From NCBI GenBank assembly GCA_001770205.1, contig MEQL01000057.1:1-64000 (forward strand): 64,000 nucleotides of DNA, given 5' to 3'. The notes under the pieces are model-generated. The model did not search any database. It was not told where the DNA came from and saw only the letters and a program-made list of their open reading frames with translations. This document shows, in pieces, positions 44,734 to 54,121 of the stretch. Source of the stretch: Bdellovibrionales bacterium RIFOXYD12_FULL_39_22 (GTDB taxonomy: Bacteria; Bdellovibrionota; Bacteriovoracia; Bacteriovoracales; Bacteriovoracaceae). The first letter of the stretch is position 1; the number at the start of each line of letters is the position of its first letter. The position numbers were made by a program, and so were the translations under genes.

Positions 44734-46359
44734 ATGATAACCAAAATAATTTTAACAACTATTGCCATCGTTTTAATGCTTGCATCATGCTCACAAATCC
44801 ACTCCAACGCCGAAAACTCTACTCGCTTACCGGCCAGTAGTAGGCCGCAATATGTCTTGCTCGCCTTTGACGGCTCCATGAGCATCGGCATGTGGAAGGA
44901 AACTGTCGCCTATGCCAAAGAGCTGCAACAAAGAGGGATTAATGTAAAATTCTCTTACTTTATTAGTGCTGTCTACTTCCTAAAAAATAAAAATCGCGCC
45001 CTTTACCATGGCCCCCATCACAAACAAGGAAAATCAGACATTGGCTTTAGTGAAGACGACCCCAAGCTATTATCCAGTAGAATTTCCGCGGTTAATGACG
45101 CCTTTTTAAATGGACACGAAATTGGTTCTCACGCTGTTGGCCATTTTGATGGCAGCAAATGGAGTACAGAAGATTGGATTTCAGAAAACGAGCAATTTGA
45201 TAATTTAATTTTCAATATAGATCGTCTAAACGATATAAAGGTTAGGCCAGCTTTTACCAAAGATGACATCAAAGGAATTCGCGCACCACTACTAGCGCAA
45301 ACAACTTCTTTATTCTATCCGGCCCTCGTGCAAACGGGTTTTGAATACGATACCAGTAACGTTAATAAACCTAATTTTTTCCCAAAAAAAGTTGGTAATA
45401 TCTGGAACTTCCCTCTTGCCTCTCTCTATATCACTTCTAATGAATCCGATATTTCCAATCTGGCAAAATCTGGCAAAAAAACCCTCTCAATGGATTATAA
45501 CTTTTATGTGGCGCACTCACTCGGACAACCGCTAACTCTTCAGATGGTTACAGATCATCTAGTTGCCAATGGAATGAGGGAACAAGAGGCAAAATATAAT
45601 GCACAGGCCGCCTATGACAAAAAAATTCAACAGTTTGAAGACGAAACGTATTGGACATACATGAGTTACTTTAATCACAACTACCATGGTGGACGGGCCC
45701 CCATCCACATAGGCCACCATTTTTCTAAGTGGAACAAAGGAGCATATTGGAACGGAATGAAACGCTTCATGGCCGAAGTTTGCGGTAAAGAAAACGTTAA
45801 GTGCATCACCTACTCCGAGCTAACTAAAGAATTAGAAAGAAATCCATCTTTGGCGAAGGCCTGGGAGCAGGAAACAGATTTGTCAAATCGCTTGCCAGCA
45901 TCCGAATCCAAAGTACCCCAAATCGCACTCTCCATCGAAAAAAACAGGTATCTTCGCGGTGAAGTCATCCATAATGGCGCCGAAGGCCAAAACCTAAAAG
46001 ATACCAAACTCTCCTGGCTTGTTTATTATAGTAATCATGAAAAAACGATGTCTTCACCCGGAACTTTCGCCGGCGTACTTAAAAATTTGATAATGAAAAT
46101 AGCAATGGGTAAAAAACTCAGTAAGTATAGCTCAAAGCTTGATCTACAAAAAGTGCTAGTATGGACTCAACACGATTCTGCAATTATTAGAGCAGTGGTT
46201 ACTTCCTGGGACAAAGACAAAAAAATCTGGAGAGATATTATGGTAGCATCAAGAGTTATTTCCTACGACGAACCAACCAAGCAGTTTAACATGACAACGG
46301 AAAATATCGAAGATGCTACTACGCAAAAAATAATATTCCCAATTCACGATGAGGAATAG
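44734..46359 (+). CDS. polysaccharide deacetylase-like lipoprotein
   Basis: A 541-residue lipoprotein (signal peptide with lipobox LASC) with a NodB-like domain in the first 320 residues. The substrate strand reads VLLAFDGSMS (one Asp where TFDDGP is usual). The metal-binding pair is H133 and H137 in HEIGSHAVGHFDGS, close to the H-x3-H signature. The C-terminal ~170 residues are beta-rich and unknown. It may remove acetyl or similar groups from surface glycans, but loss of the second Asp makes activity uncertain. It stands alone. Confidence 0.72.
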   Translation: MITKIILTTIAIVLMLASCSQIHSNAENSTRLPASSRPQYVLLAFDGSMSIGMWKETVAYAKELQQRGINVKFSYFISAVYFLKNKNRALYHGPHHKQGKSDIGFSEDDPKLLSSRISAVNDAFLNGHEIGSHAVGHFDGSKWSTEDWISENEQFDNLIFNIDRLNDIKVRPAFTKDDIKGIRAPLLAQTTSLFYPALVQTGFEYDTSNVNKPNFFPKKVGNIWNFPLASLYITSNESDISNLAKSGKKTLSMDYNFYVAHSLGQPLTLQMVTDHLVANGMREQEAKYNAQAAYDKKIQQFEDETYWTYMSYFNHNYHGGRAPIHIGHHFSKWNKGAYWNGMKRFMAEVCGKENVKCITYSELTKELERNPSLAKAWEQETDLSNRLPASESKVPQIALSIEKNRYLRGEVIHNGAEGQNLKDTKLSWLVYYSNHEKTMSSPGTFAGVLKNLIMKIAMGKKLSKYSSKLDLQKVLVWTQHDSAIIRAVVTSWDKDKKIWRDIMVASRVISYDEPTKQFNMTTENIEDATTQKIIFPIHDEE

Positions 46360-46452
46360 GCGCAATACTTTCCAAGGATTCGTTTAACCAGAATGCCGGT
46401 CCTCTGCAATGATGGTAGTTGGCCATCATATTCATCTGTTTTATACTGGAGA

Positions 46453-46716
46453 TTAACAATCTTGATAGCAAATGGATGAATGAGCGTTGTGACAATGATC
46501 GACGACAACTTGTTTCGACAAACCTCGAATAGCTTTTGAAATTTGAATAACCGTATTGGATTTTACCCGGGATAAGAAATATCCACCAATGTTGTCGATT
46601 GCCTGAAAAAACGCACAGTCAAAATACCCGAGATCAAAAATTATAAGATATCCCGCCACTGTTTTTAAATCCGGAAAGTTGAAGTGCCCTTTGAGTGTCG
46701 GCGGCCAAGATACCAA
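46453..46716 (-). pseudogene. IS4-family transposase fragment (C-terminal part)
   Basis: An 87-residue frame in which LIIFDLGYFDCAFFQAIDNIGGYFLSRVKSN matches the second-Asp block and following strand of IS4-type DDE transposases (DLGYF, then GGYFVSRLK). Neither the N-terminal nor the final part of the enzyme is adjacent, so this is a relic. The rest of 46360-46770 contains no gene. Confidence 0.65.
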
Positions 46717-46770
46717 AAGATACCTTGTCTCAAGATATTATAATTTTTGTAAATACATAACTTCCTCGGA

Positions 46771-47442
46771 CTACGAAAGAGCTTGCTTTAGCAGATACGA
46801 AGTCGGCCGGTGAAGGATCTCTTTTTTTAGTGGATTAAAGCGATCTACTAAATCCGGAGGAGGTTTAAACTTGAGATCTGGAAATAGTTTTTCTATTATA
46901 TCGACACTCATCGCCAGCACCGATGAATATAGATCCATTACTGTAGGATTCTTAAATTTCTTTTGCGGATTTTTTAGCACGTATTGCAGGGCGATTTTAA
47001 TTTCGCGGGGGGATGGAAGTAATCGCATCCAGTAGCGGTCTTGCCACAGTTTTTTAATGTGTGCGTTAACTCTATGGTTAACGAGTTTTGAAAGCGACAA
47101 TGCAAAACTTTGCATTCCCTTCGATAATTCTTTATTGCTTGCGGCCTCGACAATAAGGTGTAGGTGATTATGCATTAGAGAGTAGTGGACAATTCTAAGG
47201 CCTCTTCTCCTGGCACTTTTAACTGCTTGCCGGAATAGTTTGAAAAAATCTTTAGTACGAAGATTGATGCTAGTTAATGTTTCTTTCAAGTGGAGATTTA
47301 CATGGATGGCCATGTTGCGTTTTATGCGAGGTCTTTCAACATGAGAAATAAACTTGCTGCTTTTGGGCCGTCCACTGCCTATGCGTGATCCTCCATGCCC
47401 ACTTGTCCCTTTTAGCTGCAGTTGATTCTTATCATCTTTCAT
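46771..47442 (-). CDS. RAYT (REP-associated tyrosine transposase, Y1 family)
   Basis: A 223-residue Y1 transposase related to IS200/IS605 TnpA. The HUH motif is H93-L-H95 (HNHLHLIVEA) and the catalytic region has the tail KLWQDRYWMRLL typical of RAYTs. The N-terminus carries GHGGSRIGSGRPK. RAYTs cut and mobilise small palindromic REP sequences and are usually domesticated single-copy genes. I did not find a clear REP palindrome next to it. It lies between two IS4-like relics. Confidence 0.8.
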   Translation of the reverse strand: MKDDKNQLQLKGTSGHGGSRIGSGRPKSSKFISHVERPRIKRNMAIHVNLHLKETLTSINLRTKDFFKLFRQAVKSARRRGLRIVHYSLMHNHLHLIVEAASNKELSKGMQSFALSLSKLVNHRVNAHIKKLWQDRYWMRLLPSPREIKIALQYVLKNPQKKFKNPTVMDLYSSVLAMSVDIIEKLFPDLKFKPPPDLVDRFNPLKKEILHRPTSYLLKQALS

Positions 47443-47549
47443 ATCAATCCTATCTCCTAATACATGAATATGGCATATCTAATAGTAAAAGTAAAGAAAA
47501 ATATGCCAAGGAGAGGCAATATGCAATTAGATGGTATTAAAAAAAATTA

Positions 47550-47768
47550 TGCATTGTTTTGACGCGATCCCACAAAAAGATATTCGTGCAAAAATTGGCC
47601 CGCGTGATTTTATTATTTCCATTATTACTGGAGCTTGCCTGCGAATCAATTGTAGACGTTGCTCAAATTGCAGTACCAAATGGTAAAGATCTGTTGGCCT
47701 TGCTTAGGGTTAATGGTATTTTAATTCTTGATTCCACTTCAATAACACTTCCCAAAATGGCAGGATAG
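47550..47768 (+). pseudogene. IS4-family transposase fragment (N-terminal part), frameshifted
   Basis: Two overlapping frames contribute: IPQKDIRAKIGPRDFIISII in one, then LLALLRVNGILILDSTSITLPKMAG in the other. The second contains the first catalytic Asp block (DSTSITLP) of IS4 transposases. A frameshift and stop codons end it. It runs opposite to the C-terminal fragment at 46453-46716, so the two are parts of one inverted element or of two elements. Confidence 0.5.
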
Positions 47769-48090
47769 CAATACAAAAAGAATCAAAAGATATCTTTGGA
47801 GAAAACATGGAAAATCTAAAAACCTTAAGCGACTTTGATCTAATTTTAAATACCAAAAATCTAATTTAGAATAAAATTTTGTGCTTAAAGTATCTCATAA
47901 CGCCCAGACAATTCAATGTCCAACGATGGCATTTGGGCTTCCCTCTTTGCCTTTTGTTTCCATGGAATCGTCTAACTTCTAGACAGGGCCCTGTAATTTT
48001 AGCTGCATTGATACAATCCGCTGTATTCTGCCTCAAACGTCAACTAACATGAAGAAGTAAAAAACGGCCAATTCACAAAGGATCTGAATC
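47769..48090. other. intergenic region without recognisable gene
   Basis: About 320 bases between the transposase relic and the secreted Cys-His-Asp gene. Stop codons are frequent in all frames. A loose GCCCA/TGGGC pairing near 47910-47950 is too weak to call. The promoter of the downstream gene must lie here, but no good hexamer pair was found. Confidence 0.4.
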
Positions 48091-49740
48091 ATGATGCTAT
48101 TTAATAAAAAAACAGTGTTATATCTTTTCACAGCACTATTTTTATTTTCAATTCTTGAAGCACAAGTGTCTGTTCCCAAAAGTACTAAATGGGTAATTAA
48201 AAAAACAGAATGGTCTATTGCCGATGAAAAGCTTTTTCAAGAATTTGTCAGAGGAATTGGCGAGGCCAAAAAGGCAGGTAAATGCTCAACCACCTTTGGA
48301 TGCTTAACCAACAAAGATGCTAATAAGTTATTTTACTACAAAAACCCAAAAAAATTCACCTCAATTGGGGTTGACTGCGGAAGACTTCCACACATCCTTC
48401 GCGCCTATTTTGCTTGGATGAATGACCTTCCTTTTGCTTATTCCTCTGAACTTCGCAAAGCATATGCGAATGATCCCTCAAAAGATATTCGCTATACTGC
48501 TAACGGAAACACCATCACCTCCATGGGATTTGCCAAAACCGGGGATGATGCCATGACAGTTTTTGCCAGAGCATTAGGCCAAAATACGGCCAGATTTAGA
48601 ATTCATCCTGAAAATGATTTCTCCGAATTTTACTCACCTGAAATATCCCTACAAGGAATTAGGCCAGGCACTATTGTTTACGACCCCTCCGGACATGTTC
48701 TTGTTGTATACAAAATTGAAGCGGGAGTGATTAGAATGATTGATGCACACCCAGATAATTCGCTTTCTGCTCCAACCTACGATACAAAATTTGGCAGATC
48801 ACGTCCGGCGGCCGGAGCTGGTTTCAAAAATTGGCGGCCAATTAAATTAGTTGGCGCGACATACGATGAGGCCAGTGGTGGCTATGTAGGAGGTTCTGTT
48901 GTTACCGTGCCCAATCGAAATATTTCTGATTTTGGATTAGAACAATACTATGGTACAACTACCAACCTCTCTGATCCCCAAAAGGATAGTAAGTGGAAAA
49001 ATGGCAAATTTATAATCGAAGAGCGTCAACTAGATTACTACGACTATGTAAGCGCTAAACTAGGAGGCGGAAACGTCATGCCAGTATCCCGTTTTCAAAA
49101 TATGATGCTTGATCTATGCAGCGACCTATCGTATCGCGCAGAATCGGTAGATGCCGCCTTTTCTCATCAAATTAATCAAAAAGAACATCCTAGTAGGCTT
49201 CCACAAAACATTTATGGAACCGATGGTGAATGGGAATCCTACTCTACGCCATCTCGCGACGCAAGATTTCGAACAGGAATTTTATATGTTCGTGATTCTG
49301 TCAAACAGTTCATTGAAAAATTCCGCGCCCGAGATGAAAAAATACGCTATACCGGAAACGATTTGGTGGGAGATCTTTTAAACGTATACAACCAAGTCGC
49401 AAACGATATCCAAAGTTGCTCAATTAATTATCGTAACTCCAATAATGAAAATGTGGTATTAACACTCGATCAAGTTATTGAAAGAGCATTCCGTCTCTCT
49501 TTTGATCCTTACCATTGTATTGAACTGCGCTGGGGAGCTGAAGGCCAAGAACTCGCATCCTGCTCAGACGGCGCAGAGAAAATGGACTGGTATGATGCTG
49601 AACAAAACTTACGAAATACACTAACCAGAGATTATCAAAATTTTAATATGAACAAAACAGTTGATGAACTGGCCACCTCTCAACTTGGCCAAGAAAATGC
49701 GCCAGAAATCAGCATAAAGAAAATGCTAGAGGAAATATAA
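48091..49740 (+). CDS. secreted protein with putative Cys-His-Asp catalytic triad
   Basis: A 549-residue secreted protein (signal peptide about 1-24). The order and spacing of C96 (VDCGRLPHILRAYFAW), H202 (SGHVLVVYKI) and D218 (RMIDAHPDN) match the papain/NlpC/transglutaminase-like triad, with the Cys at the start of a helix and His and Asp on neighbouring strands. I know no named family for it. The C-terminal 250 residues are helical with a few Cys. The NodB deacetylase follows after 15 bases, so both may remodel wall or surface glycans. AAAGGATC precedes the ATG. Confidence 0.6.
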   Translation: MMLFNKKTVLYLFTALFLFSILEAQVSVPKSTKWVIKKTEWSIADEKLFQEFVRGIGEAKKAGKCSTTFGCLTNKDANKLFYYKNPKKFTSIGVDCGRLPHILRAYFAWMNDLPFAYSSELRKAYANDPSKDIRYTANGNTITSMGFAKTGDDAMTVFARALGQNTARFRIHPENDFSEFYSPEISLQGIRPGTIVYDPSGHVLVVYKIEAGVIRMIDAHPDNSLSAPTYDTKFGRSRPAAGAGFKNWRPIKLVGATYDEASGGYVGGSVVTVPNRNISDFGLEQYYGTTTNLSDPQKDSKWKNGKFIIEERQLDYYDYVSAKLGGGNVMPVSRFQNMMLDLCSDLSYRAESVDAAFSHQINQKEHPSRLPQNIYGTDGEWESYSTPSRDARFRTGILYVRDSVKQFIEKFRARDEKIRYTGNDLVGDLLNVYNQVANDIQSCSINYRNSNNENVVLTLDQVIERAFRLSFDPYHCIELRWGAEGQELASCSDGAEKMDWYDAEQNLRNTLTRDYQNFNMNKTVDELATSQLGQENAPEISIKKMLEEI

Positions 49741-49755
49741 AATAAATATCCAACC

Positions 49756-50649
49756 ATGAAAACCTTAATAAAAAAATATAGCTACTTCTTAAAACTATCT
49801 TTGCTGGTACTACTTTTAACATTTACCAACGAAGGCCAAGGCCAACTTCCTGATGATGAAAAAAACTATGTGTCCAACACTGATGTTGGCATGGGGAAAT
49901 ATCTAACCAAATCCCTTAAAAAAACACGGAAAGTTGTTTTAACTTTTGATGATGGCCCCCATGAAAAAATTACAGAACAAGTCTTAGATATACTCTATCG
50001 CTATAATGCTCCTGCGACTTTTTTTGTTCTGGGAAAAAAAATTACCCCTGAAACAACACCACTCCTTGAACGAATTGTAAGAGATGGCCACACCCTGGCA
50101 TCCCACGGATATGGCCACGACGAGGCAAATAAACAAACCGAAATCACTTTTAAAAACGAACTATATAACTCTTTCCGACAAATTGATGATATTTACGGTA
50201 ATAATAGCAGGGCCTCTTATTACCGCTTTCCTTACGGCGCTTATGGTTTCTCCCCAGACTATCACCATCTAAATGCTCTGCGCGAAATTTCCCATAAATT
50301 GTATCAACAAAATTGTATCAACTTCGTCTTTTGGGACATCGACTCCCAAGATTGGTCTCCCCTTCTTTCCGCAGATCAAAACGCACAAAATATTATTTCA
50401 AATATTGATGGCGGGACGTATTACAATCCCAAAAAAACTACTAATTTCTATGGTAAAAGGGAGTGGATTATCGAAAAGTATCCCATTAAAAATCCAATCG
50501 GCGGTGGAATTGTTCTAATGCACGACATCCGATCAAAAACAGTCGAAATACTCGAACTTTTCTTGGACTATGCGGCCCGAAATAACATAGAAATCATTCC
50601 ACTTGATGATATGAAAGAAGCAAACGAGTATCACCGTTTTTGTAAATAA
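49756..50649 (+). CDS. NodB-type polysaccharide deacetylase, secreted
   Basis: A 297-residue secreted enzyme with all NodB motifs: TFDDGP with D65-D66, the metal pair H117 and H121 in SHGYGHDE, RFPYGAYG, DIDSQDW and the final IVLMHDI. Expected action is removal of N-acetyl groups from chitin-like or peptidoglycan glycans. Signal peptide about 1-30. It is 15 bases after the Cys-His-Asp protein gene and without its own strong ribosome-binding site, consistent with an operon. Confidence 0.88.
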   Translation: MKTLIKKYSYFLKLSLLVLLLTFTNEGQGQLPDDEKNYVSNTDVGMGKYLTKSLKKTRKVVLTFDDGPHEKITEQVLDILYRYNAPATFFVLGKKITPETTPLLERIVRDGHTLASHGYGHDEANKQTEITFKNELYNSFRQIDDIYGNNSRASYYRFPYGAYGFSPDYHHLNALREISHKLYQQNCINFVFWDIDSQDWSPLLSADQNAQNIISNIDGGTYYNPKKTTNFYGKREWIIEKYPIKNPIGGGIVLMHDIRSKTVEILELFLDYAARNNIEIIPLDDMKEANEYHRFCK

Positions 50650-50826
50650 CCGCACATCATTGAACAACCTTTATGCAGCAGAAATTATTATCCTAAAAGA
50701 ATTACACCCTCTCTATTTCTCTTTTTAAATTTCAGCTACCATCTGAGTAACAATTAACCGGGCCAGGAACTCAAGTGATAAATAATAAACACACCAGTTC
50801 TGGGGCCACATCATCAAGGAGATATT

Positions 50827-51207
50827 ATGAAAACAAAATCAATCTTATTCGTAATTGTGCTTTTAACAGTGAGCTCTTTTGTCACAGCATCAGTGATTCC
50901 CGACCTTCAAAATATTAATAGCATGGATTGCCAAGCTAAAGAATTGGGAGATTTTTCACTTCGTGATCTCAAACACGCTAAAAATGCAACTATAGAATTA
51001 AAAGCTGACTCTCCGCGACGACTAATAGCTATCAAGGCCCAAGCTGATAAAATTGAATTTACAATGTACCCCTACGCCATGGTTCTAGAATTATATACAA
51101 AAGTTATGAAATCATCCACCGATGGATCTCGTTATACACAGTATGAAGGGACGCTGTATGTGAATGATGTGCCAGATAGTATTTCCTGTCAGGATTTGAC
51201 AAAATAA
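50827..51207 (+). CDS. small secreted hypothetical protein
   Basis: A 126-residue protein with a clean signal peptide (FVIVLLTVSSFVTAS, cleaved near residue 22), then a short beta-rich domain with two Cys (C35 and one seven residues before the end) that may form a disulfide. AAGGAGATATT lies before the ATG. No family recognised. The hairpin at 51253-51271 lies after it. Confidence 0.6.
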   Translation: MKTKSILFVIVLLTVSSFVTASVIPDLQNINSMDCQAKELGDFSLRDLKHAKNATIELKADSPRRLIAIKAQADKIEFTMYPYAMVLELYTKVMKSSTDGSRYTQYEGTLYVNDVPDSISCQDLTK

Positions 51208-51252
51208 AATTTTCTATCATGCATATATATTTCTTTCACCTTCATCTGATTT

Positions 51253-51271
51253 AGGGCCATTACTTGGCCCT
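51253..51271 (+). terminator. hairpin after the small secreted protein gene
   Basis: Perfect arms AGGGCC (51253-51258) and GGCCCT (51266-51271) with a 7-base loop, 46 bases after the stop. No T-run follows directly, so it may be a weak terminator or an mRNA stabiliser. Confidence 0.35.
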
Positions 51272-51341
51272 TGCCAATTTTGCCCCCACTAGCAAACCAA
51301 AAAAAAACTGCTAAACTATTTATGTTAAGTAGGGGGGATTT

Positions 51342-53954
51342 ATGTACCATCATGCCATCGCATCACTCATAGTAATAGTTACCTTTTTTACTCTGTTTTC
51401 TAGCTGTCAAAAAGTGACCGAACTAAGCAAAACAGGAACCTCAATTAATACCCCAGATATCGGCCTTGATCACAGTAAGCTATCTCAAAAATGTAGCTCT
51501 TGCCACGAGAGTAAACGGCCGGCAAATCACCCTAAAAATTTAGAGTGTGGAAACTGTCACGTTCCAGGTTATGATAAATGGCAAAATCCCCACAAACCAA
51601 CTCCTACCAGTTGCACTGCTTGTCATGAAAATTTTAGGCCACCAGCACCACACACTACAAAAGGTGATTGTAAAAATTGTCATCTCATAAAGTCACCTAC
51701 TAACAAGGCCTTCATCTTTGTTCATGATCCAAATACCGTCGCCCCATCTTCTTGCAACGGCTGCCACGAAGCGAAACGGCCAACAGAATTAGTTGGAAGT
51801 TTTTTACATTCACAAATTGGTAGTAAAGATTGTGTAAACTGCCACCTGCGCCCGGGAATTTCTTGGGCAGATGGAGAATATTTGCACGATCCAAAACCAA
51901 CCAACTGTGCCATCTGTCATCGTTCAGATCAACCAACTACTCAAGTTGGCAATTTTCTTCACTCTATTGAGGAAGATAGTGATTGCGCTAAATGCCACCT
52001 GCAACCAGGAGTTAATTGGGAAAGCGCAACCTATTCTCACAACCCAAAACCTAACACCTGTTCCCTCTGCCATGAGAGTAAGCGGCCAATCGAAATTGTT
52101 GAAAATTTCTTACATTCAGAGTCAGGGAAAGGAGATTGTATTTCATGTCATCTGCAACCAGGAGTTACTTGGAAAGATGGCAAATTCGATCATTCCAATC
52201 AACCGGCATCTTGCTCTGTCTGCCACGAATCCAAACGCCCTGTTCAAATGGTTAATAATTTTCTGCACAGTGAGGCCGGCATCGGCGATTGTATCGAATG
52301 CCATAAAAATCCGGGAGTATCTTGGTCTGGTGGAGCATATGCGCACTCCCCTTCCCCCAATGCATGTTCTATATGTCACAGCTCTAGAATTCCTTTGGAG
52401 ATAATAAATTTCTTCTCTCATATCACGGCCACCTCTCAGATAGATTGCAAGTTTTGTCATACCCAACCAGGAATTACTTGGGAGGGAGGAGATTACTCTC
52501 ATGCGGCACCAACTCCCTCCTGTACTCTGTGTCATAATAACAACACATTTTTAGATCCAGAAACTGTCTCCTGTAATCGATGTCACTCTGTAGGAATAAA
52601 CCCTCTGGCAACTAGAGGAAGCAGTACTGGCCTAGTGGCAATTCCCACCACTACCGGGGCATCTAGCGCCGGTGCTCATAATCTTCACGCACGCCTATAC
52701 GGTTACCCTTGCTCTGCTTGTCACCACGGTGGCATGCCACAAAGTCCGATCATAGAGGACTATCGTCTTCAAATGGGTTTTGATCTCTTTGGTTTTTCTG
52801 GAGCAGGCAGCATTTACAATGGCCAAAAACTTAATTCTCCTTATAGCTACCAAGGAACTAACGGCACAACTATCGGATCGGGAACTGCTACTACTTGTGG
52901 AAATTTATACTGTCACAGCAGTGGCGTGGCCGTTGCTAAAAGCTATCTCAATCCCTCTGTCTATACCGGGCCGAATCAAACATCTCCCACTTGGGACGGC
53001 AAAACAAGTTGTACCTCTTGTCACGACTATGGCCCCTCCTATCCTAACAGATCGCCAAAGGCCAATTCTCACGCTCGTCACCTCGGACTATTCTCTAACC
53101 CCCATACTCCTAACAGTGATCCTAACCCATGCCATATTTGTCATTACACAACTACTACCGATGGTAAAACAATTACCAATAAAGCAAATCACGTTAATCG
53201 AAAATATGATGTTGTTCCTAATACCAACGTAACTTTTCACCAAAATAGCAATACGGCCTACCCTGTTACATTCACCTATAGCTATGATCCAGGCGGCGGA
53301 AGTTGTTCCAATATTTCTTGCCACACAAATCTAATCAGCAAGACACATGCCTGGGGCCTCCCTCAAACTGTCACCCAATCACTTTACTATACGGCCGGAA
53401 ATAGTTGTGGAGATGTTATCCTTCACGAAGGTGCCTCCGGTGGCGTTCCCCCTTATACTTACCATATAGATTGGGAAAGTGATGGCGTCATAGATCATGT
53501 AGGGCCTAATATACTCATCACTCACACCTACAACGATACCTCGGCCGGCAAAACGATTACTTCATTTGCCAGAGATGCCAATGCTTCTAAATCGGGTATC
53601 CGCACCACTACGGTTAGCTTTACCACTACCACCAATGTTTTACCGACAGTTTCTATTTCTCTTTCTATCGTGGGCCAAACGGTGACAATTACTGATCAAT
53701 CATTTGATCCTGATTATAATGCATGTGGACACCATGAAAATCCACCTACGAACTATAGTCATGCGATAATTGATTGGGGGCCAGGATCATATATTCACTA
53801 TCCGTTTAATCAACCGCTGACAAATACTCCGGCCGGCCAGCAATTTAGCTTCGTTTATCCTGGCCCTGGAAAATATCTAATTTATTACGGAGTATATGAT
53901 AACGTTATTAGCTATCCAGAGTTTCATGACCCCATCTCTGTAACTATAGAATAA
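51342..53954 (+). CDS. multihaem c-type cytochrome lipoprotein (about 21 haem motifs) with PKD-like tail
   Basis: An 870-residue lipoprotein (FSSC lipobox). I count 19 CXXCH and 2 CX4CH motifs (CGNLYCH, CSNISCH), the last type known from Geobacter-like families. Residues about 138-393 are tandem 51-residue units, each with two haems (CxxCHESKRP and DCxxCHLQPG). The region from 394 to about 640 holds the remaining haems. From about 690 come two PKD-like domains without haem. It should be an outer-surface electron carrier. No partner porin or oxidoreductase is adjacent, so the redox partner is unknown. Confidence 0.9.
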   Translation: MYHHAIASLIVIVTFFTLFSSCQKVTELSKTGTSINTPDIGLDHSKLSQKCSSCHESKRPANHPKNLECGNCHVPGYDKWQNPHKPTPTSCTACHENFRPPAPHTTKGDCKNCHLIKSPTNKAFIFVHDPNTVAPSSCNGCHEAKRPTELVGSFLHSQIGSKDCVNCHLRPGISWADGEYLHDPKPTNCAICHRSDQPTTQVGNFLHSIEEDSDCAKCHLQPGVNWESATYSHNPKPNTCSLCHESKRPIEIVENFLHSESGKGDCISCHLQPGVTWKDGKFDHSNQPASCSVCHESKRPVQMVNNFLHSEAGIGDCIECHKNPGVSWSGGAYAHSPSPNACSICHSSRIPLEIINFFSHITATSQIDCKFCHTQPGITWEGGDYSHAAPTPSCTLCHNNNTFLDPETVSCNRCHSVGINPLATRGSSTGLVAIPTTTGASSAGAHNLHARLYGYPCSACHHGGMPQSPIIEDYRLQMGFDLFGFSGAGSIYNGQKLNSPYSYQGTNGTTIGSGTATTCGNLYCHSSGVAVAKSYLNPSVYTGPNQTSPTWDGKTSCTSCHDYGPSYPNRSPKANSHARHLGLFSNPHTPNSDPNPCHICHYTTTTDGKTITNKANHVNRKYDVVPNTNVTFHQNSNTAYPVTFTYSYDPGGGSCSNISCHTNLISKTHAWGLPQTVTQSLYYTAGNSCGDVILHEGASGGVPPYTYHIDWESDGVIDHVGPNILITHTYNDTSAGKTITSFARDANASKSGIRTTTVSFTTTTNVLPTVSISLSIVGQTVTITDQSFDPDYNACGHHENPPTNYSHAIIDWGPGSYIHYPFNQPLTNTPAGQQFSFVYPGPGKYLIYYGVYDNVISYPEFHDPISVTIE
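51753..52520 (+). repeat. 153-bp tandem coding repeats (51 residues, two haems each)
   Basis: The CXXCHESKRP-type motif starts at 51753, 51906, 52059, 52212 and 52365, exactly 153 bases apart each time; the next unit begins at 52521, 156 bases later. Each unit holds two haem motifs, so haem number has grown by duplication. DNA identity is moderate, protein pattern conserved. Confidence 0.85.
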
Positions 53955-53978
53955 TTCAGATAGTAGCATAAATTATTG

Positions 53979-54002
53979 GCACCTCTTCTTTGGGTGCTTT
54001 AT
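53979..54002 (+). terminator. terminator after the multihaem cytochrome gene
   Basis: Stem GCACC (53979-53983) with GGTGC (53993-53997) and a short T-rich tail (TTTAT) 25 bases after the stop codon. The stem is short, so confidence is moderate. Confidence 0.5.
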
Positions 54003-54121
54003 CGGCCTGTATACAGACAAACACCTAAGCAGCTGACATTACAAAGTACTCAAATTCTCTGGTAGATATTAATTTGGCCTACGCGATTTTGTAATATCAT
54101 TGAAACATGCGGAGGTTTTTT

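Noticed and set aside
46381..46440. ATGATGG/CCATCAT hairpin after the deacetylase-like lipoprotein gene
   Set aside because: A 7-bp stem but no T-run; too weak to call a terminator.
52143..52535. Minus-strand 130-residue frame over the multihaem gene
   Set aside because: It is the antisense of the haem repeats and shows no independent coding signature.
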